Source of the DNA: Cytophagaceae bacterium
Lineage (GTDB): Bacteria; Bacteroidota; Bacteroidia; Cytophagales; Flexibacteraceae
NCBI GenBank assembly: GCA_947464365.1
Contig: CANHWS010000071.1
Coordinates: forward strand, 1 to 13,252
DNA: 13,252 nucleotides
Reading direction: 5' to 3'
A program made the position numbers and the translations under genes. A model generated the notes under the pieces. That model did no database searches. It was not told the DNA's origin and worked only from the letters and a program-made list of their open reading frames with translations. How positions within the stretch are numbered: the first letter of the stretch is position 1; each line of letters opens with the position of its first letter. Of the stretch, positions 6,952 through 13,252 are shown piece by piece.

Positions 6952-7887
6952 ATGCCACTCACGAAAGATACCAGCGAAACGAAGACCATCCTCATCACTG
7001 GGGGTAGCGGATTTATCGGCCAAGCCCTTACCAAGGAAGCCCTCGCAAGAGGTTACAAGGTACATTGGATGAGCCGTGACGTAACAAGCCCTGTGCCAGA
7101 CGGAGTCAAAGTTTTTGGCTGGAACGTCAATAACAAAAGCATGGACCACGATGCCTGGGTAGGTGTCACACATGTTGTCCACTTGGCTGGTGCAAATATA
7201 GGCGAGCGGTCATGGTCCCGCATCTGGAAAGATGCCGTCATGAAAAGCCGTATCCGCTCCAACTCGGTGCTTTCTGGCTATGCTACCAGTTATGCCAACC
7301 ACAATCTGGAGTCTGTCGTTTTGGCCTCAGGAGTTGGCTTTTATGGCACAGCTGGCAAGGATCATATCTGGACAGAAACCGAAGGACCAGGTACTGGCTT
7401 CCAAGCCGAGGTCTGCATCAAATGGGAGACAGCGATCGCACTATCGTTCGAAAACCTTGGTGCCCGCACAGTAACCTTGCGGACTGGTGTTGTCCTTAAC
7501 CCCAAAGGAGGTGCACTGGCCAAGATGATCCCTCCGGTCAAGCTCGGTATTGGCAGCCTCGGCAACGGCAAGCAGTGGGTCAGCTGGATAAGCCTGCGCG
7601 ACCATGTCAACCTGATCTTGTTTGCGCTTGAAAACCCTGAGATGTCCGGCACCTATAACGCTGTGGCACCCAATCCGGTCACCAATGCAGCCCTAACCAA
7701 AGTCATCGCTAAGTCCTACAAGGCCTTTACCCTCCTGCCGATGGTGCCTGCCTTCCTGATTCGGTTATTTGTTGGTGAAATGAGTGAGCTTGTTCTTGGT
7801 AGCATCCGCTGCAGTGCAGACAAAGTATTGGCAACAGGCTTCAAGTTCGGCCTGCCTACCTTGACCAAGATCGATACAGACATGTAA
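6952..7887 (+). CDS. TIGR01777 family epimerase-like protein (SDR, DUF1731)
   Basis: A 311-aa atypical short-chain dehydrogenase related to E. coli YfcH and plant SulA-like proteins; the substrate is not known for the family. The dinucleotide-binding loop GGSGFIG is at 17-23. HLAGANIGERSW (78-89) and the RIW..AVMKSRI segment after it are signatures of this family. Then come SGVGFYG at 126-132 and GNGKQWVSWI at 204-213, and a C-terminal DUF1731-like tail with VGEMSELVLG near 275-284. The length and start fit the family. An exact promoter leaves only 4 nt upstream of the ATG, so the mRNA is probably leaderless. It is divergent from radA and convergent with the GT-C-like gene. The C-terminus is slightly shorter than usual after the tail motif. 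Confidence 0.93.
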   Translation: MPLTKDTSETKTILITGGSGFIGQALTKEALARGYKVHWMSRDVTSPVPDGVKVFGWNVNNKSMDHDAWVGVTHVVHLAGANIGERSWSRIWKDAVMKSRIRSNSVLSGYATSYANHNLESVVLASGVGFYGTAGKDHIWTETEGPGTGFQAEVCIKWETAIALSFENLGARTVTLRTGVVLNPKGGALAKMIPPVKLGIGSLGNGKQWVSWISLRDHVNLILFALENPEMSGTYNAVAPNPVTNAALTKVIAKSYKAFTLLPMVPAFLIRLFVGEMSELVLGSIRCSADKVLATGFKFGLPTLTKIDTDM

Positions 7888-7890
7888 GGC

Positions 7891-7912
7891 GATGGACTCC
7901 TAAGGTCCAATC
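7891..7912. terminator. Small two-way hairpin between convergent genes
   Basis: GGAC at 7894-7897 pairs with GTCC at 7905-7908, extended by GAT/ATC across one bulged A. It fills most of the 26-bp gap between the convergent epimerase-like and GT-C-like genes. The following T-runs are short (CTACTTTC on the plus strand), so termination is plausible but weakly supported. Confidence 0.45.
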
Positions 7913-7913
7913 C

Positions 7914-9044
7914 CTACTTTCTAAACAGCACATTTAAGGTCCCTATTTTGGCAAAAGCCATCCAAGTCATTAACAGGCATGGGGCTAGCAACCGATAGTC
8001 CACCACATCCAGCTCTGTTACCCTCTCGGTGATCGCTATCCAGAGGGCGTAGCCTATTGCTAGCCCCATTAAGAGTCCAGATCTCCCTCGTGTCCAAGCG
8101 AGGTCCCCACGCTTAATCAGCCACAATAGCAAGATTATCTGGGCCGTCCATAGTCCTACCCTTAGCCCAAGTGATCCCACCACAGGATCACGAAACCAAG
8201 ACACTAGCTGACTGATGGCTACCATCCAGTCTTGGGCCGAACTTGCAGAAACGAACACCCCAGGCCCTGTCTTATCATAACCTAGGAGATACCCAGTGTG
8301 ATAAAAGTTCAGCAGACTGACTGAAACGACAGCTAAAAAGCTAGGAGCGACTAGCGCCGCCAACCGCCTCAGGACTTTGATGTTAAACCAGTCATGATTT
8401 CGAGCAGCTTCTAGCGCCCAGATCAAGCAAACGGCCCCAACGAAATACAGATTAGCCCAGCGCGTCAGGACCAAAAGTACCAATAACAAGGAAGTGGTTT
8501 TGTCACCCACCGTGGCGAGACTCCTCTGATTTTGACCGTCTAGCGGCCAATCAATCCTGGCCTGACCCGACTTTGCCAAGTTGACGAACAATATCATGAT
8601 CAGTGGTAAACTCAAGACCTCAGACCAAGCCAAAAGGTAATTGTTCAGGATCGGCAGGGATAAAAATGGCACCAGCACGATCCATCTTGGCCCCACCAGT
8701 CGATAGAGCCAGATCAAAAATCCTAACCATGTAACCGTAAAGGCAAATACGGTAACAAACTCGAGCTGCTCGATCCAGCACATTGGTACCATCAGCAACG
8801 CATAAAGCGGCATAAATGGCGCCTGCTGCCGGACATTCCAAAACAGCCCTTTCGACACATTTTCCGCCATCCCGAGGTACCAACAACTATCCACATCTGA
8901 TCGTAATTGTAGGGCTGCTGGATGCGTAAACATCCGCCAAATCACCACCGAATAGACCAAAAGCCCCATGCCCCAAAACACCAGATTGTGGAGCTTTGAG
9001 ACCTGGGGCCGAGCTTGCACGTCGTCTGATCGATTGTTGTCCAT
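7914..9044 (-). CDS. Polytopic membrane protein, putative GT-C glycosyltransferase
   Basis: A 376-aa integral membrane protein with roughly nine to ten hydrophobic helices after a short polar N-terminus. It resembles GT-C (PMT/ArnT-like) glycosyltransferases. The first extracytoplasmic loop has acidic residues Asp50 and Asp52 in SDVDSCWYLGMAENVSKGL, the place of the family's catalytic acidic residue. This is followed by PFMPLYALL at 77-85, and near the C-terminus DYRLLAP (about 349-355) resembles the Arg-containing stretch of these enzymes. If so, it would transfer a sugar from a polyprenyl-phosphate carrier at the periplasmic face; the acceptor is unknown. It lies 77 bp downstream of the sugar isomerase-like gene on the same strand. 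With no promoter seen, co-transcription is possible, interrupted by a hairpin at 9079-9106. The assignment rests on pattern and topology only. Confidence 0.85.
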   Translation of the reverse strand: MDNNRSDDVQARPQVSKLHNLVFWGMGLLVYSVVIWRMFTHPAALQLRSDVDSCWYLGMAENVSKGLFWNVRQQAPFMPLYALLMVPMCWIEQLEFVTVFAFTVTWLGFLIWLYRLVGPRWIVLVPFLSLPILNNYLLAWSEVLSLPLIMILFVNLAKSGQARIDWPLDGQNQRSLATVGDKTTSLLLVLLVLTRWANLYFVGAVCLIWALEAARNHDWFNIKVLRRLAALVAPSFLAVVSVSLLNFYHTGYLLGYDKTGPGVFVSASSAQDWMVAISQLVSWFRDPVVGSLGLRVGLWTAQIILLLWLIKRGDLAWTRGRSGLLMGLAIGYALWIAITERVTELDVVDYRLLAPCLLMTWMAFAKIGTLNVLFRK

Positions 9045-9078
9045 CGGTTGCTGCCGTGCTTAAGGATTGTCTTATTTC

Positions 9079-9106
9079 AGCCTAGGTCAGGTGGCTGACA
9101 TAGGCC
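9079..9106 (-). terminator. Stable intergenic hairpin between isomerase-like and GT-C-like genes
   Basis: GTCAG/CTGAC (9086-9090 with 9095-9099) closes a 4-nt loop. One mismatch further out, CCTA/TAGG (9081-9084 with 9101-9104) continues, extended by a G-C pair and a G-U pair in the minus-strand RNA. It begins 15 bp past the isomerase stop. There is no U-tract, so it may be a weak terminator, a 3'-end stabiliser or a leader element of the downstream gene. Confidence 0.45.
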
Positions 9107-9121
9107 TCAGATCAGGAGGGA

Positions 9122-10174
9122 CTAGAACCCCAGAATCTTGCGGTTAAGTGCCTCATCTGCCCCCGTACCCGCAAAGTCATCAAAGGCACGTTCCGTCACC
9201 CGGATGATATGGTCGGCCACAAATGGGGCTCCTTCGGCTGCGCCATCCTCAGGATGTTTTATCGCACACTCCCACTCCACGACAGCCCAGCCGTCGTAGT
9301 TGTACTGTGCCAGTTTGCTAAAAATGGCCGAAAAATCAACCTGCCCATCCCCCAATGAACGGAAACGCCCAGGCCGATCGACCCAAGACTGATAGCCGCC
9401 ATAGACACCACTACGCCCCGTCGGGTTGAACTCCGCATCCTTGACATGGAACATCTTGATCCAGGGATGGTAAATATCGATAAAGGCCAAGTAGTCCAGC
9501 TGCTGAAGCACAAAGTGGCTAGGGTCATATAGGATGTTGGCACGTTTGTGGTTGCCAGTGGCCGCCAGAAAACGCTCGAACGTAATGCCATCGTGCAAGT
9601 CCTCACCCGGGTGGAGCTCATAACAAACGTCTACCCCATATTGGTCAAAGTGATCCAGAATCGGCAGCCAGCGTTTGGCCAGCTCTTCAAATCCCTGCTC
9701 GACAAGGCCTGCAGGGCGCTGTGGCCAAGGGTAAACCGTAGGCCAAAGTAAGGCCCCACTAAAGGTCGCGTGTGCATTGAGGCCAAGGTTGGCACTGGCT
9801 TGCGCAGCCCACTTAAGCTGCTGGACGGCCCATTCGGTACGTGCCTTAGGGTTGCCATGGACAGAGGCTGGTGCAAAGCCATCAAACTGAACGTCATAGG
9901 CCGGGTGGACCGCCACCAATTGCCCCTGCAAGTGGGTGGATAGCTCCGTGATTTCGAGCCCCCATCCGTTGATCTTGCCCTTCAGCTCGTCCGCATAGGT
10001 TTTGCTTTCTGCTGCCTTCTGAAGGTCAATACAGCGCGCATCCCAGCTCGGCAGCTGGATACCCTTATAGCCAAGTGAAGCCATGTGCCGCGCTGCACCC
10101 TCAAGCGTGTTAAACGGCGGTGTATCACCCATGAACTGGGCCAAGAAAATAGCAGGTCCTTTTACGGTTTTCAT
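9122..10174 (-). CDS. Sugar phosphate isomerase/epimerase (xylose isomerase-like TIM barrel)
   Basis: A 350-aa cytosolic metal-dependent TIM-barrel protein of the AP endonuclease 2 superfamily, probably acting on a sugar or inositol derivative; the substrate is unknown. Likely metal ligands are Glu186 (CYELHPGE), Asp217 and His220 (YDPSHF), His243 (MFHVKD) and Glu300 (AVVEWE). The MKTVKGPAIFLAQF opening, the WDAR segment at 44-47 and ITELSTHLQGQLVAVHPAYD at 75-94 are typical of a conserved Bacteroidota subfamily often found beside Gfo/Idh/MocA oxidoreductases. No such oxidoreductase is in this window. The frame stays open to 10345 and would add 57 residues with a hydrophobic stretch. I chose ATG at 10172-10174 because the family similarity begins exactly there. 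It is divergent from the glycosyltransferase and may be co-transcribed with the GT-C-like gene. Confidence 0.93.
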   Translation of the reverse strand: MKTVKGPAIFLAQFMGDTPPFNTLEGAARHMASLGYKGIQLPSWDARCIDLQKAAESKTYADELKGKINGWGLEITELSTHLQGQLVAVHPAYDVQFDGFAPASVHGNPKARTEWAVQQLKWAAQASANLGLNAHATFSGALLWPTVYPWPQRPAGLVEQGFEELAKRWLPILDHFDQYGVDVCYELHPGEDLHDGITFERFLAATGNHKRANILYDPSHFVLQQLDYLAFIDIYHPWIKMFHVKDAEFNPTGRSGVYGGYQSWVDRPGRFRSLGDGQVDFSAIFSKLAQYNYDGWAVVEWECAIKHPEDGAAEGAPFVADHIIRVTERAFDDFAGTGADEALNRKILGF

Positions 10175-10295
10175 CTGAGGCGTTTTTTTGATAACAAAGG
10201 AGACTAACAAAGGCCGAACATCCTGATGGCAGATGGGTAGCCAAAGCAGTGTTGCAAGTAACAAAAAAAGCCCAATAACTAGCCCCACATCATGG

Positions 10296-10324
10296 CCAAG
10301 GTCCTTGGTTGTACTAACTGTTAG
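10296..10324. promoter_or_regulatory. Tandem odd palindromes, possible operator
   Basis: CCAAGGTCCTTGG (10296-10308) and CTAACTGTTAG (10314-10324) are two perfect inverted repeats, each centred on a single T and 5 bp apart. They sit between the divergent isomerase-like and glycosyltransferase genes, where a shared regulator could bind. No regulator gene is nearby, and each repeat alone could arise by chance. Confidence 0.3.
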
Positions 10325-10394
10325 CATTAGGCATAGCTGGCCCAAAAACCACAGAAGCAGCCTGCATTAGATAATTGCCGTATTTTGCAAACCG

Positions 10395-11156
10395 ATGTAT
10401 TTTGACAACAACTGGGCGGTCATCATCCCGATGGCCAACGAAGAGCAAGAGTTTGAGCCGTTCACGACGGCCCTCAAGGCCATGCTCGACCGTTTGGCCT
10501 CCGGCACCGTTTACTTCATCATCGACCGAGTCAGCACTGATGGTACCTTGGCCATGGCCCAGGCACTTCAATTGCAAGATCCGCGGTTCCAGACCGTATT
10601 CTGTTCCCAGAACCGCAATGTGGTCGATGCCTACCTTAATGGATACCGCCATGCATTGGCGCAAGGGCATAAGTTCATCATCGAGATGGATGCCGGCCTG
10701 AGCCATGACCCTCGTGCCTTGCCCATGTTCCTGCGGGTGCTGAACGAGGGCAACGAATGTGCCTTCGGCAGCCGCAATATCAACGGTGGTAGTATGGCTT
10801 CTAGCAGCCCAAGACGGCGTTTTTTGTCTTGGTTTGGCACCGTTTTGGCCAACCTCATGCTCGGCACCTCCCTCCGTGATATGACTAGTGGTTACCAAGG
10901 GTTCCATGCTTATGTCGTCGAGGCATTCTTGCAATATCCGCTGCAAAGCAAGGCCCATTTTTACCAAACTGAACTGCGTTACCTCCTGCGCGACACGCGC
11001 TATATGGAAGTCCCGATACATTACCGGGCTCCGAGCCCATCGGTGTCTTCATCGGCCATAGGTAACAGCCTTGCCACCCTTTGGCACTATACTTGGCTCA
11101 GGATCAAGGGCGCTAGCCCCAAGATCAATGTCGACTTCCGACCGCTTGACCACTGA
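10395..11156 (+). CDS. Family 2 glycosyltransferase (dolichol-phosphate mannosyltransferase-like)
   Basis: A 253-aa GT-A fold enzyme that would move a sugar from a nucleotide sugar to a lipid carrier or glycan. The nucleotide-binding start AVIIPMANEEQEF (8-20), the STDGT loop at 47-51, and NGYRHALAQG at 82-91 match the DPM1-like group. So do GSRNINGG (125-132), with SGYQGF at 165-170 and VPIHYR at 206-211. Two key spots differ from the textbook pattern: the 'DDGS' of the first loop is Asp44-Arg-Val-Ser, and the DAD metal motif reads Asp99-Ala-Gly101 before LSHDP. The enzyme has no C-terminal membrane anchor. The DAG variant may be normal for a subfamily, so I would not call it inactive. Start ATG is at 10395-10397, without a clear promoter. 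It leads the plus-strand group that includes the Wzz-like and GlmU-like genes. Confidence 0.92.
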   Translation: MYFDNNWAVIIPMANEEQEFEPFTTALKAMLDRLASGTVYFIIDRVSTDGTLAMAQALQLQDPRFQTVFCSQNRNVVDAYLNGYRHALAQGHKFIIEMDAGLSHDPRALPMFLRVLNEGNECAFGSRNINGGSMASSSPRRRFLSWFGTVLANLMLGTSLRDMTSGYQGFHAYVVEAFLQYPLQSKAHFYQTELRYLLRDTRYMEVPIHYRAPSPSVSSSAIGNSLATLWHYTWLRIKGASPKINVDFRPLDH

Positions 11157-11420
11157 CCATAGTCTTGATACTGAACTGTAAGTACTGCATACTAGTTGCT
11201 ATCGCTTCTGGGATTGTTGATCTTTGCAGCCCTGATACTTCAGCTTAGTCCTTGGCCGTTAAGCACTATATTGCGCCTCGAGTGGCTAATGTGTTGTGTT
11301 TTGGGTGTTAAGTCTAAGGCATTACCTTGCCCTCACTGTATATCAAGTTGATCGTCACTTCCTTCTAAGTTTCCCTGATCCAGTGGGCTGCCTCTACTAG
11401 CGCCCTAACTGCTTTATAAC
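11157..11420. other. Intergenic region before the Wzz-like gene
   Basis: This 264-bp gap separates the glycosyltransferase and Wzz-like genes, both on the plus strand. It contains the possible mini-ORF listed separately. Near-matches to the -7 box (GATCTTTG at 11219-11226, and a TAAGTTTC further on) each lack one base and a -33 partner. No terminator is obvious after the glycosyltransferase. Confidence 0.4.
11196..11351 (+). CDS. Possible small membrane protein with CPHC motif, 51 aa
   Basis: An open frame from a TTG at 11196 to a TGA at 11349-11351. Residues 1-16 are strongly hydrophobic (LLSLLGLLIFAALILQ), followed by SPWPL, a second hydrophobic patch (WLMCCVLGV) and a basic KSKALPCPHC tail. 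A hydrophobic helix followed by a short CPxC knuckle is a layout seen in small bacterial membrane proteins, and the codons read smoothly. Against it: the only starts are TTG or CTG directly after an in-frame TAG (11193-11195), there is no Shine-Dalgarno or promoter, and the CPHC lacks the Gly that usually follows. It may be a real mini-gene, a decayed one, or chance. Confidence 0.3.
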   Translation: MLSLLGLLIFAALILQLSPWPLSTILRLEWLMCCVLGVKSKALPCPHCISS

Positions 11421-12281
11421 ATGCAACCTCAACAGCCTAGCAACCAACCAATCGATATCGACCTATTTGAGCTCTTGGGCAGGCTAATGCGTTTTTTTAG
11501 TCGCCATTCCGCTTGGTTAGCAGGGGCTACGGCGTTTGGCGTGCTGATTGGTATTGCCGCATTCAAGCTCAAAGACAAGGAATACCGCAGTAATATGGTT
11601 GCCGCTTCACACTCTTTGCCCGATGGCAGGATAATCGAGATCGTTGATGACCTCAATCAGCTGATTACAGACCAAGACTATCCTCGGTTGGCAGCGGCAC
11701 TAGGGCTTACGGTTGACCAAGCACGCTTAATTAATGACTTTGAGGTGACCTCCTTCTATGAGATGGAGAAGAAAACCAAGAAGTTAAATGACGACAAGAT
11801 GGAGCTCAAGGAAAGTACCACCTTCAAGCTCAACGCATCGGTAAAAGATACAGCTTTGTTTGCACCAGTCGCCCGTGGCATTGTATCCTGTCTGACCAAC
11901 AATACGTACGCCCAAGAGCAACTCAGTTCGCATAAAAAGGCGCTTGTAGTGCAGCTTGGCGAAATAGAACACCGCATTAGGCTTCACGACTCATTGGGTC
12001 AAATAATGCAGGATCATTTACGTAACAACCGTGGCACGATGGTCATCAGCAATGAGCTTAGTACGAGCCAGGCCGTTGTTTTTGAGCTAGAGTCTAAACG
12101 AGCAGGTCTAAACCAAGAGTTAGAGCGGTTGCAAGAGGTGCGTGTGATCAAGCCCTTCACGATCTTCAAGAAGTCACGTTGGCCAAAACTCTCCATCAGT
12201 GTCGGCATTGGCATTCTGATCTCCAATATCTGCACCATACTAGGTATTTTGATCCTAGGCCCTAGGTTCCGCCAACAATAG
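11421..12281 (+). CDS. Wzz-like chain-length determinant protein
   Basis: A 286-aa inner membrane protein with the polysaccharide co-polymerase layout. The short cytoplasmic N-terminus has IDIDLFELLGRLMRF (11-25). A first membrane helix spans about 31-48, and a large helical, charged periplasmic region with coiled-coil character about 75-245. A second helix spans about 258-280, and the tail is short and basic. The stretch VIKPFTIFKKSRWPKLS before helix 2 resembles the Pro-rich segment of Wzz proteins. Proteins of this class set the length of O-antigen or exopolysaccharide chains made by a Wzy polymerase. No tyrosine kinase domain is fused and neither polymerase nor flippase is in the window, so the partner system is unknown. 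Start ATG is at 11421, without a recognisable Shine-Dalgarno. Confidence 0.8.
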   Translation: MQPQQPSNQPIDIDLFELLGRLMRFFSRHSAWLAGATAFGVLIGIAAFKLKDKEYRSNMVAASHSLPDGRIIEIVDDLNQLITDQDYPRLAAALGLTVDQARLINDFEVTSFYEMEKKTKKLNDDKMELKESTTFKLNASVKDTALFAPVARGIVSCLTNNTYAQEQLSSHKKALVVQLGEIEHRIRLHDSLGQIMQDHLRNNRGTMVISNELSTSQAVVFELESKRAGLNQELERLQEVRVIKPFTIFKKSRWPKLSISVGIGILISNICTILGILILGPRFRQQ

Positions 12282-12287
12282 CAACCA

Positions 12288-12304
12288 ATTGACCATCTGT
12301 CAAT
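12288..12304 (+). terminator. Short hairpin after the Wzz-like gene
   Basis: ATTGAC (12288-12293) pairs with GTCAAT (12299-12304) across a CATCT loop, 6 bp after the stop codon. There is no T-tract downstream, so it is a weak candidate, and read-through into the GlmU-like gene is likely. Confidence 0.3.
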
Positions 12305-12395
12305 CAATTAGCCCTTGATACGTTAGGCAGCACAGCATCATGGCCCTGCTAAACACTAAGTTAATCTAACACCCACCCTTGCCCCAGTCCCACTG

Positions 12396-13252
12396 ATGCA
12401 CCTATTGTTATTCGACCAGCAGGACAACTGGACGCAGCTTCTGCCCCTGACCTTCACGCGGCCTGTCGCAGCATTGCGCATCGGCATACTGACCATTGTC
12501 GACAAGTGGGTTTTGTATGCCAAAGAAGCTGGACACCAAACTTTTGGTTATTTAGCATTCCCGTTTTTATCATCCCTTTATCCGACGAATGTCAATCGGG
12601 AGGAAAAACTACTGGTCGCTGGCTATGCGTTGCCCAATCCCACCCTTTGGCAAGCCATACTAGCCCTGGAGCCCGAGCAGCAACTTTGGCATAATGACAC
12701 GCCACTGGCTTGGCGAACCAACCTCGAGGTCACAGATGCCTTGGTCAATTCCTTCCCTCGCCCAGCATTAGAGGATGGCATCGTGCAGTATGACCAAGAG
12801 CTTATCCTGATTGATAACCCAACTGATATTTTTGCCCTCAACGGAGCACAAATTCGCCATGATTACGCCTTGATCACTAAGGGGCGGGTCTCTGCTGGTA
12901 TCGCCGATCCACATACCATCGTCTATGGGGCAGAAAACGTATTTGTAGAAGATGGAGCATCCATTAAAGCATCCATCATCAATGCCGAGGATGGCCCCGT
13001 CTACATCGGCAAAGGCGCCCAGATTCAGGAAGGCAGCGTCGTCAAAGGCCCATTTGCCCTTTGTGACAATGCCGTGGTCAACATGAGCGCCAAAATCAAA
13101 GGTGACACCACCATTGGTCCTTACTGCAAAGTCGGCGGCGAGGTTAGCAACACGGTTTTTCAGGCCTTTAGCAACAAGGGGCATGATGGTTTCCTTGGCA
13201 ATAGCGTCATTGGTGCCTGGTGCAACCTCGGTGCCGATACCAACAGCAGCAA
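12396..13252 (+). CDS. GlmU-like sugar nucleotidyltransferase, 3' end outside window
   Basis: The frame runs from ATG 12396 unbroken to the window edge (285 codons visible; roughly 100 more are expected). It belongs to a Bacteroidota GlmU-like family: an N-terminal nucleotidyltransferase-like part opening MHLLLFDQQ, then LLPLTFTRPVAALRIGILTI at 15-34, and a C-terminal left-handed beta-helix whose hexapeptide-like turns begin near residue 175 (HTIVYG, VFVEDGA, VYIGKGA, VVNMSAKIKGDTTIGPY). Signature KGHDGFLGNSVIG and WCNLGADTN follow. The canonical pyrophosphorylase loop GxGTRM is absent at the N-terminus, which is a feature of this family as I know it. The in vivo role is unsettled; sugar-1-phosphate nucleotidylation for cell-wall or surface glycans is the usual guess. 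It lies 114 bp after the Wzz-like gene without a visible promoter, so they may be co-transcribed. Confidence 0.9.
   Translation, partial: MHLLLFDQQDNWTQLLPLTFTRPVAALRIGILTIVDKWVLYAKEAGHQTFGYLAFPFLSSLYPTNVNREEKLLVAGYALPNPTLWQAILALEPEQQLWHNDTPLAWRTNLEVTDALVNSFPRPALEDGIVQYDQELILIDNPTDIFALNGAQIRHDYALITKGRVSAGIADPHTIVYGAENVFVEDGASIKASIINAEDGPVYIGKGAQIQEGSVVKGPFALCDNAVVNMSAKIKGDTTIGPYCKVGGEVSNTVFQAFSNKGHDGFLGNSVIGAWCNLGADTNSS

Noticed and set aside
5974..7441. Two GCGATCGC sites, considered as a highly iterated palindrome
   Set aside because: Only two copies were seen, both within coding sequence, which is too few to suggest an iterated element.
10314..11021. 235-codon open frame antisense to the glycosyltransferase
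   Set aside because: The plus strand carries clear family 2 glycosyltransferase motifs over the same bases; the antisense product has no recognisable domain and is a shadow.
12768..13184. 138-codon minus-strand frame at the right end
   Set aside because: The plus-strand frame encodes the conserved beta-helix of the GlmU-like protein, so the minus frame is a shadow.

Overview
The window looks like a chromosomal piece from a member of the Bacteroidota. The main reasons are a secreted protein ending in a type-A type IX secretion (T9SS) sorting domain, a Bacteroidota-type GlmU-like protein (TFTRPVA...GILTI signature), promoters of the TTTG / N19-20 / TAnnTTTG type, and the absence of obvious Shine-Dalgarno sequences. 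I cannot place it below phylum level. Base composition is about half GC by eye. There are no rRNA or tRNA genes, CRISPR arrays, transposases or phage genes.

Layout from left to right. Positions 1-161 hold no gene I can support. A small uncharacterised protein lies at 162-578 (-), and a membrane acyltransferase at 849-1976 (+). Five consecutive minus-strand genes follow: a long-chain polyprenyl diphosphate synthase, a T9SS cargo protein, D-aminoacyl-tRNA deacylase (dtd), a single-domain response regulator and radA. Clear hairpin terminators separate the T9SS gene from the synthase and the response regulator from dtd, so these are mostly separate transcription units. Divergent from radA is a TIGR01777-type NAD(P)-binding epimerase-like protein (6952-7887, +) with an almost ideal Bacteroidota promoter that puts the start of transcription at the start codon. 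Facing it, on the minus strand, are a polytopic GT-C-like membrane protein and a xylose-isomerase-like TIM-barrel protein. The right end, on the plus strand, has a family 2 glycosyltransferase, a possible tiny membrane ORF, a Wzz-like chain-length protein and the 5' part of a GlmU-like sugar nucleotidyltransferase that runs off the window.

How the genes fit together: the middle is housekeeping (isoprenoid side chains for menaquinone, tRNA proofreading, recombination). The right end, and perhaps the acyltransferase, have a surface polysaccharide flavour, but the genes are scattered and not one compact operon. I see no convincing new defence or mobile system. The most interesting signals are regulatory: leaderless or near-leaderless promoters on housekeeping genes, one of which coincides with the U-tract of the upstream terminator. 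Some variant active-site or cofactor motifs (DAG for DAD in the glycosyltransferase, CX4CH in the T9SS protein) and a possible CPHC mini-protein also deserve a look.
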